Assembly (NCBI GenBank): GCA_019055375.1
Contig: JAHQIW010003624.1
Coordinates: 124,001-188,000 of the forward strand
Length of the DNA: 64,000 nt
Direction of reading: 5' to 3'
From: Parelaphostrongylus tenuis
Taxonomy: Eukaryota; Nematoda; Chromadorea; Rhabditida; Metastrongylidae
In this document: in pieces, positions 12,001-25,437 of the stretch
Position numbering within the stretch: the stretch's first letter is position 1
How the letters are laid out: each line of letters starts with the position of its first letter
The notes under the pieces: model-generated
Told to the model about the DNA's origin: nothing
Databases searched by the model: none
Seen by the model: the letters and a program-made list of their open reading frames with translations, nothing else
Position numbers and translations under genes: made by a program

Positions 12001-15000
12001 TATCTTGAATTATCTTTGCAAATACTTGAGCAAGTCCAGGTAACCTTAACAGTTATAATAACTTAAACGCTAGTTCACTATTTTTCATCAATTTCACGAT
12101 CCTTCAGTAATTCAAAAAATTATCAGTTTTTCTCATAAATTTTGGCACTAGAGCAATAAACGCCAAATTTATTGACCATCGCTACTCAGATCATGCGGCA
12201 TCAGCCTGAACACTTTTCTGCCACCTCTCAGGCAACAAATCGATTCCGCCTTGTGCAGAATTTTCTGAGCTTTTTTTGCTACCAAATTTGTCCAAAATTC
12301 TGGCATCATGGCCGCTCAACGAAGCCTTTATCGCGATTTGGTTGCTTTACGACTACGAATGGGGACGCGATGCTTAGACCGCATTCAAGAACGTCAACCG
12401 TGCAAAGCAACGAGGATTTGTGTCCAGAGGAACAGCGTTCCAGTACTTTGGTGAGTTTAGTGCCGGCAACACCAACTTTAAGGGGGAGTTTCGCGGCGAA
12501 AACATCAACATTAAGGAGGAGCTGCGCTGCGGACGTCCAGGCGAAGTTGTTCGAGAGGCCGTCATCGAAGCAACTGAAGAGAATTAACGTCAGATCACCT
12601 TCAATTGATGGCAGAAATGCGTTCAGATGATGACGCATACTTTAGGTAATGTTGTTGAGCAATTTTGATCTTCTGGCTAATAAATTTGGTGTTTATTGCT
12701 CTAGTGCCGAAATTTATGAGAAGACCTATATTAAGGAAGGTGGCTCACTTCAGAATAGATACATTGTCTGAGAAATTTTCATGACGAAAGACTTGTACTC
12801 AGCAATGCCTCGACCATCGTATAAAAAGAATTCTTGGTAATTTGGTTACCATTTACCAAAGAAACAAATCTAAATGGCTAGTGCATCTGTAAAAATACCT
12901 GGACTGAACTTGATTGCGTTCCGAAAACAAGCAAGTGCATCGTTAAATTGTGCATGGACCTCATACAAAAACTCCTAAGTTAGTCCAAGCAGCGCTATGC
13001 TCGGGGTCAAGTTCGACAGCGCAGATGAAAGCCTACAAGTCACATAAAAGATTTGCTGCCTAACAGAAAAAAAAACGACCTCAACTAACTTGAAGGGCGT
13101 CCATGGGCTGATTTTGCTGGTGATAAAGCACGCCAATGCTACACCACGTATCAGCATCCGCTTCGCTTTTGTCAATTGAGTGCCTGTAGTTGAGAAAAGC
13201 TTCGTGTGCCTGCAAGTTTTACGCTAGAAAATGAAACAGTCGCAAGTGTCAAAGACTCACTTTATTCAATGTTTCGCCATAGCAGCGGCCCAGATAGTAG
13301 TAAGTTTTTCCGTTGATTGGCTCAAACTTCTTCGAATTTTGAAGAAAAAGCTCGGCCTCATGAAGTCTTCGAGCCCTTTCTTCAGATTGTTCAGGATAGT
13401 TGAACCGATATGAAATCCATCCTGCATAATATGCATGCAACTATGATTTCATTTATTAAGTCATTCCATAAGTTTTGGCACTAAAGCAATAAACACTAAA
13501 TTTACTAACAAGAAGCTATCAAAATTGCATGATTTTGGTCCCGTTCAATTGTGCATTTTCTTGCAAACATTTTGGCACACAAACTTCCTATACTTCCTCT
13601 AAAATGGAGTTGTCTTGGGAACAATAGCTTCATACTCATGCACGAATGGAGCGTAGGAGAAAATGCTAGTGAAGCGGCCCGCAAAATTAATGAGGCTTGG
13701 AGAGGTTGCAAAAAGAATGGCTAGGAACTGGTTCGCAAAGTTCAAGGCGAAGAGAGCAGTCTGGAGCATTAGTCGCGGTCAGTCCGTTCATAGGAACCTC
13801 CATTAATCTTGCGCACCCCTTCACTAGCAGTTCCCCTACGAGCCATTTGTGCATGAATAGCAAGCGAATTTGTTCTCAAGACAGCTCCATCTTAGAACAA
13901 GTAAAGTAAGTTGAGAACCAAAATGTTCGCAAGAAAATGCGCAAATGAACGATGCCAAAATCATGCAATTTTGATTACTTCTGCGTAATAAATTCAGTGT
14001 TTATTGCTCTAATGCGAAAACTTACGTAATAACCTAATTAAAACAATTGTAAGTATGCAAAAATTGAATAACAACCTAATTGTCTGTTCACTGCCGCTAC
14101 CAGCCTCGTCTGTTCTTGAGTGTACTGCCTGTCTTGTTGATGACTTAATGATTCAGCAAGCTAAATTACAATTTATTAATTGTTAAAAAACAACTATGAA
14201 ACAAAAATGGGTTAAACATTAGCTAGATATTTTTCAAATGAGTCTTAAAAGAACCACCTCGGCTAATATATCCTTGTATTCTTCTTCGGCCTTCGCAAGA
14301 TCTCCAGCATTTTCATTACTCAAGGCTATGTTGAAACGTATATGAGTTTTCGAAAGAAAAGGTGTCTCGGATGAGTCGGATAGGGCTTGGTTATAGAACT
14401 GAAAAACTCTGATTATACGTCTGATGGAGTCTAGCAAGGAAAGATGGTCAATCTACTCAAATTAAGTTCAGATCAATCCCACCCTACACGAACTAAAAAT
14501 GAATTCGGAACAAAGGCTCATTAAGTTTCACAATTTGCCTATGAAAGATGTCCATAGCAGAATAACTTTGATAGAAACACATGTTAGTTTTTCCTTGTCA
14601 AATAAAAAAAATACCAACCACAAACAAAGCGCCGAATTCCTCACGAATCTTTATGAAGATTGGCTAACAGTAATTAGATGGGCAGTTGAAAACAGGAAAA
14701 AAACATCACCTTCAGAGCTCTGGTATAATCGCTAAGATTTTGGTAGCAAACTCCAAGGCGAGCTTTTACTTCGACAATGATATCAAGATTTGGAAATGAA
14801 TACAGCAGGCGAGAAAACGAGTCGGCCGCGCTGAAAAAAATCATCATTACGAAGAAGTCAGCCCTTGTATGCATAAAGCTGGAAATGCGAAAGTAAAGTT
14901 TACGTTACTCAGTAAAAGAAAAGGTACATGAAAACACAATATTTTAGAGTGCCACAAAGGAATACCGCAATTAGCTCTTCTCGATCGTACATAGATCGAT

Positions 15001-18000
15001 TGCACTTAGCCATCCTCAAAAAACCGGGACGCGCTCCGCCCCCTACTGAGCCTCTTTCCTATCAGATATTCTTAATCCTAGATTTCATAAGTTTTTACTG
15101 CTTAATATTCCTAAGAAAATTGAGTGTTGAACAAAAACTCGATAGACGGGAGTTGAACTAGCACTTTACTATTACACGGGCGCTTGGTACCACTCACCAC
15201 CGAGGCCACCGCTCACAACTCATTGTTCAATATCTTTCTATCACAGCTATGAGCTGCCATCTATCAACAGATTTGAGAACACGACGTTCATAAACGTAAC
15301 ACACGTGGTTTCTCAACAGCGGAAACTTAACATGTAGGCCACTCTAAGCTTAGTATAAGAGATCGAGATCCACTACGTGACGATATCCGCACTTTGTTCA
15401 CGTGAAAACGCTATAGTTACCGCGTTCAGTCATCTCTTACTCCTTTTAAAACGATCACAGAGACATTATAAAACTCAAGCAAAACTCCCACGAAGAATTG
15501 AGACGAATGGAATGTGATAGCACACCATAAAAAAAAGAGTAAAGAAGATGCATTCACGTCAAAATCAGTAGAGTTCATACAGTATTGGGTAATAGTTAGG
15601 TTGATTGGGAATAAATATTGGAATTTTTGTCTTATTTATGTCATGTTTCAGTAATATATATTTCGGATAATGTACATTTCCGCTATACATCATTTTGAGG
15701 TTCACTTTATTCACAGGAGATAAGAGCTTTGACAATGAGAAATGTAGTAGCCGCCCTAGGAAGTTGACAACGACCAACTGAAAGCAATTATCGAAGGTTT
15801 CTTCTTAAGCTATACGTTGGTGCAAACAAACAGCGTGAACCATTCTACGGTATTCGCTAATTCAACCAAATTGGGAGGGTGGAAAAGGTCGGTGCAACAG
15901 TAATGATAGCCAGTCGACAGCCACACGTGGCACAGCGTACGCTTCAAAAGTTCAACGGATTCGGCTACGAGGTTTTGCCTCATCCTCCATATTCGCCGGA
16001 CCTCGGGCCCACCGACTTCCATCTCTTCAAGCATCTCTGTAACTTCCTGCACGTAAAACGCCTCTATAACAAACAGGATGCAGAAGATGCCTTCCAGGAG
16101 TACGTCGAATACCAAAGCAATAATTTTCGAGCTACAGAAATAAGCAAGATCAATTTCCGTCGGAAAGAATGCTTTGACTCAATGGTTGCTATTTTGGATA
16201 ATGAAGATTTCTTTGAACCTACCATAATCATCTAAGTATTAAGGATGTAAAACCGCCATGAATTTTGCACCGATCTAAAAGTTGTGAAATCTCAGTTATT
16301 AAAGAAGTAAGACCTAATTCTACAAATTCACATTCAAATGTGCAGCACAATCGACTCTTAAGATTAACTATATGTGTGTTAGGAGAAAAGTTTACAAACG
16401 CATAGTGTAACGTTAATTTGAAAACTTTAGCTGTGCCTCCGACTACGAGGATGACGTAGGTCTCCCTCGTACTTCTGCTAATTATGGCGAAGAAATGAAG
16501 GGAAATCTATGCATAACCATTCAAGAACTTGAGGAAAAATACGTTGATCATTTCAACTCGTCCAGAGCATCTGTGGAGGGTTTCAGAACCTATATTAATC
16601 GACAAATGGATGCAGTTCAGATTGATAGCATATGGCTCTACCAACGTCTGTGATGTTGTTTCAATTACCAACTCATTACTGTTCGAAAAAATTGGAAATC
16701 TTCAGAAGAATTACAAGTGTACGTATGAAACTGTGGTTATTACATATGAACCAATTTAAGCAAATGGGACAAACAAAAGAGAAATTTTTGGAGTGCACCA
16801 TTTTCATAATCTTCCTTTCCAAACTTGAAAGTAAAGTGAACAATCTCTGTTAGAACATTTGATGCGATATGATGTTCAACGCACAAAAAAAAAATTCACA
16901 CTAGAAGTAGGGCAGATGTAATTTGATTTTCTAATACTTATCTCGAATTCATCGAAAATTTTGGAGACTGATTTCAAGATGTTGAAATCTTACAAAATTC
17001 TCTAACCGTTTTTAGCGGTGTTATAAGGTTACAGATATACCTAGTGATGTAGAGTGATGTGCAAAATTTTTGCGCCAGGCGGGACTCGAACTCGCATTTC
17101 ACCTTATCCGAGGACGCGTGTTCTAACCCTTTGCATTACCAACACTCGTTTTGCAGTACTCTTTCTACGCTACAACGCATCTATCCCACAGCAACCAACT
17201 GTTAACCGTTTGGCTCAAGTGATCGGTACCGACATTGAACCCAGTCAATGTGACTGAAATTGTATGGAACGAGTACGACCTCCGGAAAAAATGAAATGAG
17301 GGTTCGAATCCCGCGTGACGAAAAAAACTTTTACATCACGGAGTATAAAAGTCTTATCTGTAAAATGAACAAAATTTTCACCTGAATTCAAATTAGTGCA
17401 AATATAGCAACAATCAAAATTATGAAGTTCTAGTGCTTTTTGTACTTTTCTACTTTGACAACATACGACAATTTTTCTCTTTGTATTCCATAGAATTTTT
17501 CTAACGTGAATACAGCATGGCAGAAATTCACAGTAAAAAAGAAATGAAAAAATGATTTGATGAAAAATGAACGGCAAATAAATCTACGAATTACTGGGAA
17601 AGGGTTCGATGATTTGATAAATTTCTTTGCTGAGGAGATCCAAGGTCGATAATAAACACTTACTGATCATCAAATCAACCTACTGACATGAACTGATTAA
17701 CTCTGATGTATTGATGGTCAAATCAGTAGTCAGTAAATGCTATTATTATCAACCTCAAATTTGCTTATCCAAGATAAATACTAAATTATTCAATCAATGC
17801 CGAAATTGATAGTTAGCCAGCCCTGGAAAAAACGGTCAGTCTTTGAAACTGTACAGCAGATAATCAAATCTATTTTGGATTAATGCACACGTAATTACAA
17901 TTATTTTAATCAATACAATCATTTCTTGCGCTTTTTCAAACCTTACATACATTTTCTGTTTGAGTTCCAAAAATGTAAAAACAGCAGTTACTTCGCAAGA

Positions 18001-21000
18001 GCTTAACAGTCACAACAATAACACTGGCAAGGTTGATAGTCAGTTCTGGGAAAACTAGACTGCTTTGCGACATCTTTATGAGTCCTCTTAAAGTTGAATA
18101 ATTCGTAAGTATCTGATCTACTAACGTGATTACTTGTTGACTAACAAAGAAAGCTCCATCAACATTACACGTAACTAGTTTCGCAAGAAAATGAGTTCAC
18201 AAACTGAACCATGTATTGATGATGTGGCCATTCTGTGGCAGGAGATTGCCACACTCCCGACAGCACGTACTATGTAGCGTCCGTATAGAACTGAACAGTC
18301 CTTTGGGGCATCAGTCTTCTGACTCTTTTTCTGACCCAAATTCCTTTTTTTTCCTCGTCCCTTCCCTTTTGGAGACTAAACAACGGAACGATGATCATCT
18401 CAAGAAACCCAGTGAGTAGCATATTTATCGGGTCTCACGGAAAACAGACTAATTCCGGTGCACACTCGATATCGCACTACAATCACACGCTCCAATGACG
18501 GTTTCAAATAAGTTACTTGACTGATTATATGTTATATTATAACGGTAACTACTTAAAAACCATAAGTGGATGTTTGACAATTCATTAAATGATTTTACAA
18601 AATCAGATTATTGTGTACTAGAACGATGCCATCTTCGTTGGCACAGTTTTTCAATCAAATAGTTTACTTATATTGGATCTATGTATGAAGTAGAAATTAC
18701 TGGTTTTTATTTGAAAACCGTTCTACAAGCCTCTCGTCTCGCCAAACATCTTGACAACTTCCCATCGAGCAAACGCTTCAAAACCAAGCTGAGGCCGGAA
18801 TTACTTTCAAGGATTTCACCGCATCCAGAAGTTCGACTTATCAATCAATTATTCCTCATATTTAAACGTGTTTCTTGTCTGCTAAAGTTCACCTTCCAAT
18901 GGTTTTCTTAGTTGGAATGCTAAAGTTCATTCTGAAGCTAAGATATGTCATACTTGAGATGAAGTCAGTCGATGCTTTGGATCAATTTTGTTCTATGAGC
19001 CACGATTCATCGACTGAAAAGTGGTGATGGCACAGTGTCATCGTACATTGTGCCGTCACCACATTCGCCTCCCCATTGCTACAATGCAGGGGTTTGACGA
19101 GGGGCATGGGCCACTGACGAGGAGGGCGAGACCTGCGAAACACGCGTGTATGGCTCTGGCATACCAACCTCGTTTAAGGCTTTAAACATTCTCAAAGATT
19201 GAAATAAAGACTGAAATTAGAGGCTGATCTCGGAGAACTTCACAAAATATAGTACCAGGCCAACTCAGTCCTAACGTCCCTAAGAAACGCAACCATGAGA
19301 GATTCACGACAGCTTGTAATCAATCCATGTGTAAAAAAATATGCCCAACTTTACAAAAATAAATATACGAAAACATAAAGGGGAAATATAAAACCAATAA
19401 GTAAAGATAATGCACATCACTATAATTAAAATTACTGAACATTTTCTACAAATGCAAACTGTCAAGAAGCCACGCGACCTCGTAATTATAAGAAAGTGTT
19501 GTTTCTATGCATCCAAGCACGAACACTTGGTTAACTGCAAACTCATTATCGTCAAAAATGCAGCGGTCTTGATGGACTACATTGTTCGATCACTGACAGA
19601 CAGCACCATCACCAGTGATTCCTTCATGGCTTAGATCCAAGTTCCCATATTCTGATACACTTTGATCAAACTCTTTGATGAACACAGCAGCAGACACCTA
19701 GCTCTTTTTGGTGTCTCTATTGTCCTAATTCATTCTGAAGCAATTTCAGTCGCTGTTGTGACACATAACGTTTAAAACGACGGATTCAAAAAAAAAACGT
19801 TTAAAAAAGTGCTGAAATACACTGCTACTACCACTTACGAACCGTGGACCCAACCCTCTGATCGTCTAGCTCGCAGCGTGTTGCATCTAACAATGGAGAG
19901 TGTGGCGTGTAACAATGGCGTCTAACCTCAGCATGTCATTGTTGAACCCAGTACGCTCCACTGTTACATGCCACACGCTTCTCTGCTTGACGCCATTGTT
20001 AGAGGTAGAACGCTGCGAGTTAGACAAGCAGAGGGTTGGGTTTATGGTCACGTGAGGGTTGTAAAACGTTCGCAGTAATACGATAAATACAGTGGATGTT
20101 AATTGATTTTTGCTTAATCAATAACAAGTACTGCACCTTTTCAAAATTACGGAAAGACAGAAAATATAGGGTTTACGTATGACATAAAAAACAGAAATGA
20201 ATGTAAAAAGTATATAGCAAATAAAAAAAGACATAAAAAGAAGAAAGTACGAATGTAACGCATGGAGATGTAAATGTCCATTCATTCAAAATGTTGAAAC
20301 ATTCAACAAAGCGATTTACAGACAATACTTAGGTCAAAATGATTAATCATTTGTGCTAAACACGTTTAACATATTGCTATTTTTGATTTCAAATTTTCAA
20401 ACCCACAGTTTAAACTCCTTGAAATGAATGTAGACCAATCCAAGCCCAAAGTAGGCACCAGGATCTTTCCAGTAATCGAATGGCTGAAGTTTATACGCTC
20501 CTTGATATGCGGATAACGCTTAAAAGTCGCTGTGAATACGAAACGTGATACGGAAATGAAAACTTAGAGGCTGCTATTACTATACAATGTGTGCTATCGT
20601 TTTTCGTAGAAAGCGATATTGAATCAAGCAATGAAGATTCACAAAAAAAAAGGAAAGGGTCAAATCTTCTGAATAGCCCCTTTTATTCACATATGGTGCA
20701 ACCGGTAGTAAATCTTAAGCCCCTTTCGATGCGTATCACAAAGATTCCACTCTTTCGGCTCCATTTTATTCTTTTTTTCTTTAAAGAAATTTCCGTTCAA
20801 TAACTCATGTGTTAACTTTCCGGCCCTTCGTTTATAGAATGTAAGAAAACTGTGGCGTCAATTTATCCCTCTTCAGCGCAGTTTATTTTTCAGACGGAAG
20901 CAAAAAGTTTCACTCGAAAAAATCGGTACACATGCTTACCTCATCAACAAGAGTAAACAGTAATGCTAAGGTAAGACTTCAAGAACTCAAAGGGATAATC

Positions 21001-24000
21001 ATAAACAAATCATTTAGAGAGAACCTTTAGCCCAGTCTTGAGCGAGAACTGCCACGTGTCCCAGTTTCCTGTACACTTCGAAAAGTTGTTCATTATACGG
21101 ACCAGCCTCGAACGAATTCCTCCGTGAAATCAAATAATCTAGTCGACTTTCAAGCACCCGATTTGCCTGAAGAACACAATTGTAGCCAAACATAATACAA
21201 TGCATCTGACATTCTCTTATTGACCCTTTTCGGACGGCTATTGATCGATTTTCGCAAAATTACAACGATCCGTGAAGACATATTCTAACTCTAAATAGTT
21301 CCACATGTTCCAACGTTTGTATTATTGAATAGTTTAGTCTAATAAAAAGCGATTCACAAAACTTAGTCGAGCATACAAAGGGAATCGAGAATTAAACAAC
21401 TTTTTATCTCCCTAATACAGCACCCTAAGGTCTTTTCAAAAGCAACGCATAGTGTGCAATCGTCCAGACTTGAGTCTTTGAAATAATACTAGATTCTAAA
21501 TTTGAAAAAGCGGTACAAGTATGTTATCCAGGAACAAGTGAAGAAAGGATCCCTCTCGCTGAACAAGAACCATTCATAAGAGTGCTAGTGATCATTCAAA
21601 AGCTTAAATCTCTGGCTACTGCGTCCACGTGGCTTTTTTAAACTTTTTTATAACGCTGTAGCAAAAAGGAAACATTAAAGTTTCTTATATCTATACTTCC
21701 TGCAGGACACAACTGCTTCCTGGAACTATGAATAAGCATTCGATAGCGTGAGTATCGGTGATTCCAATGCTGTGCTTAATTTTAGAAAGACCGTCTCACT
21801 GCAATGTAGCAAAGAAAATAAGATTGAGTTCGCATACGCGGGCATTTGTTTTTCGGCCGGCAAATCTACGGGTTGCAGGACGGAGTAGACGGGCGGGGGC
21901 TGCCCATGGTTTCGATACAATGGTACATTACCCATGTAACGATTAACTCCTATTGCTTAATCAGGAACTTCTCCTCCGCTCCGGAACTTCAAACTAAATG
22001 TATAGCTCGGTTACTACAAGATTTTCTCTACACGCTCATATGCTTTTCGTGCTTCCAGCGAAGTAGCAGTAAAACTGCGCGGTCGGTGTAAAACATAATT
22101 TTATCTTGATTACTACAGCTTTATAAAAAGGTTTTTTTTTCAAAAAAAGGCAATTAGTGAAGCAGCCAGAGATTTAAGCTTTCAAATGATTACTAACACA
22201 CTCACGAATAATACTGGTTTAGCGAAAGGAGTTCTTTCCTTATTTGTTCCCGGATAACACACTTGAACCAAAAAACTTTCGTCCAATAAAAAAAAAAAGC
22301 CTCTGAAAAGTTGAGGGTCAAAATCGGCAAAGGGTTAAATCGCAAGATTGACTGAAATATACCTCACCTTGAATAGAATACTTCTTTCTGGGCACCGACG
22401 TGGATCCCCATTGCTGTAGTAGTTGTTGAAGTCCAGACTGGAAAAAAAACCTCAAATGATTTAGTAACTTGACAAGACGTTTAATACGAAAAAAAAAAAC
22501 CTACTCTCATAAAGTCATAGTTGCATTGATTGCTTTTCCAACAAAGGACTTGTCGACTTTTCACAAGTACTAACTGTTCAAACACAATGCTTTCGCCATC
22601 GCTATATTTATTTGATCCGTATCATAGCTTTTTTCACTCTGCGGACCATAGTATTTCTATCATTCGATTCTCTTCTTCGTGGACTTGTAGAATACTAGTC
22701 GAGTACGTCTTCTCACTTAAGGGATAGGCAGGCTGAAGCGTTTGTTATCAAATGACGGGAAGTGCCAAGAGGTGGATCAATCCCGCGCTAAACCGCGCCG
22801 AATCACTGCCACTCCGCCACCGAGCGTAGCTAGCCTATTTCGTCAAGGTACACTAAAATTCACGAAAGAAAATGGCAGTATGGCAGAATATCACTGAGAT
22901 TTCTCATTCATTATAACAATAGAGTTTGAAAGGTCAAAGCAGTCGACGTTGATCAATCTATGAGGGATGCGCATGTATACGACATCATCCCGCATCGTTA
23001 AGCGTAACTGAATGCATATCTCTGACTTAACAGTGACTGCCAATGATCTACAGAAATGTGAAGTCATTGTTGTCACCTCGTGGACATGTGTCCAATTCAC
23101 CGACTCAGACAAATGGAAGGCTTGGCGAGCCTTGAGCGCGGGGTCGAACCATCGAACAACGATTGGTCGACTATGCGTATGTCGTTCAGCACGTCTAGCC
23201 ACTGCGCCATGTGCGCTCAGAGAAGGGAAACGAACCAAATAGAGTGGGTAGCTTGAACGAACACTGAAGGGATCACAAAATACTTAGAACTTGTGCAGAT
23301 ACCGGACTAACGATTATTATTGATATCGAAGTACGATTACCAACAAAAAACAAGCAAAAAAAGATCCGACGAAGCCAATCGATCGATAGATCCACAGCGA
23401 AGATTCCTCCGAGTGATGTGTATTTCGATGCAATTTCATTCAAAAATCTTACCTTGGAATTCCACTAAATACTTTGAGTATTTCTCTTATTACTATACTA
23501 TTCAGCAGGCAAGAAACTTTCCGAACTTTTTCGTTTTTGTTGACTACTTTGCATGCACTAAAGTTTTTCCTTTTACTATCGCTCAGAGCAGCTTCTTGTG
23601 GTTATTTTGATATATAACATTTATAGATTTGTTTCAAAATGGAACTGACCCGAGAGTAAAAACGACTGTTAAGGCTACACAAGTATCGTTTGGGTCCAAG
23701 TGCTGCTTTGAGACGCGGCGATAATCTGTAGCATCAACAATCGTTTCTTGCCTTAGGGACGATTCCAACTTGGAAGAAATCTTAAATCTTTCCTGGAAAC
23801 CTGCCGCATTTTTGGTACTGTTCTATTATGGCGGCGCCACTTGAGGCTTTCGGTAAAATCGTAATCTTTGCTCATATCTGATACATATATACCTATTTCT
23901 GAATCTAAATGTTATCTGATAGCTTTAATCAAGTGAATTTAGAGTATATTTTATTTCCCATATTGCCTGTATTCAACGCCGTGCCGGTCAAAATGAGATT

Positions 24001-25288
24001 TTATTTCACATTTGAAGATTCCTCGCCTGATAAAAGTTTTTTTTTATAACAAAATTCTAACCATTAGATGGAGCAAATCTTTCGGATTGAAAAAATGTGT
24101 CTGCTCTTTAGAAAGAACTTCTTAGAGCTCTGCAAATCGCCCCCTAGTCGACTGGAAGTGCTCACTGAGCGTGAAACCCAATATTTTTTCGGTCGTTACA
24201 AAGCTCGAAGGAGTCCTTTTCGAAAGTCAACAAAACCATTATAATCGGAAAGAGTTTCTCTATCAAACGATTAAAAGTCCATTACAATAAAACTTTATCC
24301 AGTAACGAATCTTCGAATGAGAGACAAAGTCTTATTTTGACTGGTACGACGCCAAAAATAAGCTTTTTGAGAAATCAAACACGCCACTGAATTAACTTGA
24401 TTTGAGCTATCGATAAACTACACAAAAGTTTTGCAGAAGCAAAAAATACATTTTTACCGAAGGCCTCAATTGTTCCCGCATTTTTAAACATCCTTTTCTA
24501 GAATCCTACCGCATTTTCAACATCATATTTCAGTATAAAAACGAGATAAGGCTGCTGTTAAACGTCTTTATTCTTACTATCTGAACGCATAAGTGAAAAT
24601 CATTATCAGTTAGGCCTAAGCCTAAGCCTAAGCCCAAAAGCGGCAGGATTCTAGAAAAGATCCCAAATCTGCAAATGTTAAATTTCAGAATTACCACGCG
24701 AAGCTGCTCTGAACGATAGTAACAACAAAAATTTAATTCATGCAATGTAGTCAATAAAAACGAAAAAGTTCGGGAAATTATTAGCCAACCCAATAACATA
24801 CGAGTAAAATAAATATTTAGCGTATCTACTCGAATTTCAACGTAAGATTTCTGTGTGAAGTAGCATCGAACTACTTGTGAGAACCCAGATATTTGACATC
24901 ACTGGAAGGGGCTGTCGCTGTGGGTCTATCGGCCGATTAGTCTTCGTCGGACTTTTTATTTCTTTTTCTGGAATAGTAGTTATACATCGATATCAATAAC
25001 ATTCGTTAGTTTTTACAATAGTTTGTGTTCAATACGACCGTATCACGGCGGTTTCGCCTTCTTCAGGGCCTGGAAGAGTAAAATCTTGACATCTTATCCA
25101 CTTAGCCTCACACTTCCATTACGAAAGTGAATAGAATTATGTTTTTCCTGATCGAAATTCATGCGTGCCGGAGGAAAGCAATAATTAAAAGATGGAAGAA
25201 ACAACAGAGATAATAATTATAAATATCAGTAAGAAATGAATAATGATCGCGAAATGTATGTATGCGCATACGCATACTTACATGCATT

Positions 25289-25327
<39 letters not shown>

Positions 25328-25399
25328 ATGTATACATATATAGTGGATGCATATGCATACGTATATATACGTATATATACATACGCATGCATGTGCACA

Positions 25400-25437
<38 letters not shown>

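Noticed and set aside
12306..12638. Overlapping 110- and 152-codon frames at the mariner relic
   Set aside because: Neither follows the transposase frame; the mariner similarity jumps between frames, so these are shadows of a decayed element.
17291..17330. gggttcgaatcccgcgtgac as a real tRNA gene B box (also 27690, 49031, 63560)
   Set aside because: Acceptor and anticodon stems do not form a complete cloverleaf and the copies recur as repeats; they are tRNA-derived elements.
25030..25075. gcggtttcgccttcttcagg hairpin, minus strand resembling CUGAAGA...GCC
   Set aside because: It has a good hairpin, but GUGA replaces GAAA and the flanks do not pair as stem I, so a hammerhead fold is not supported.
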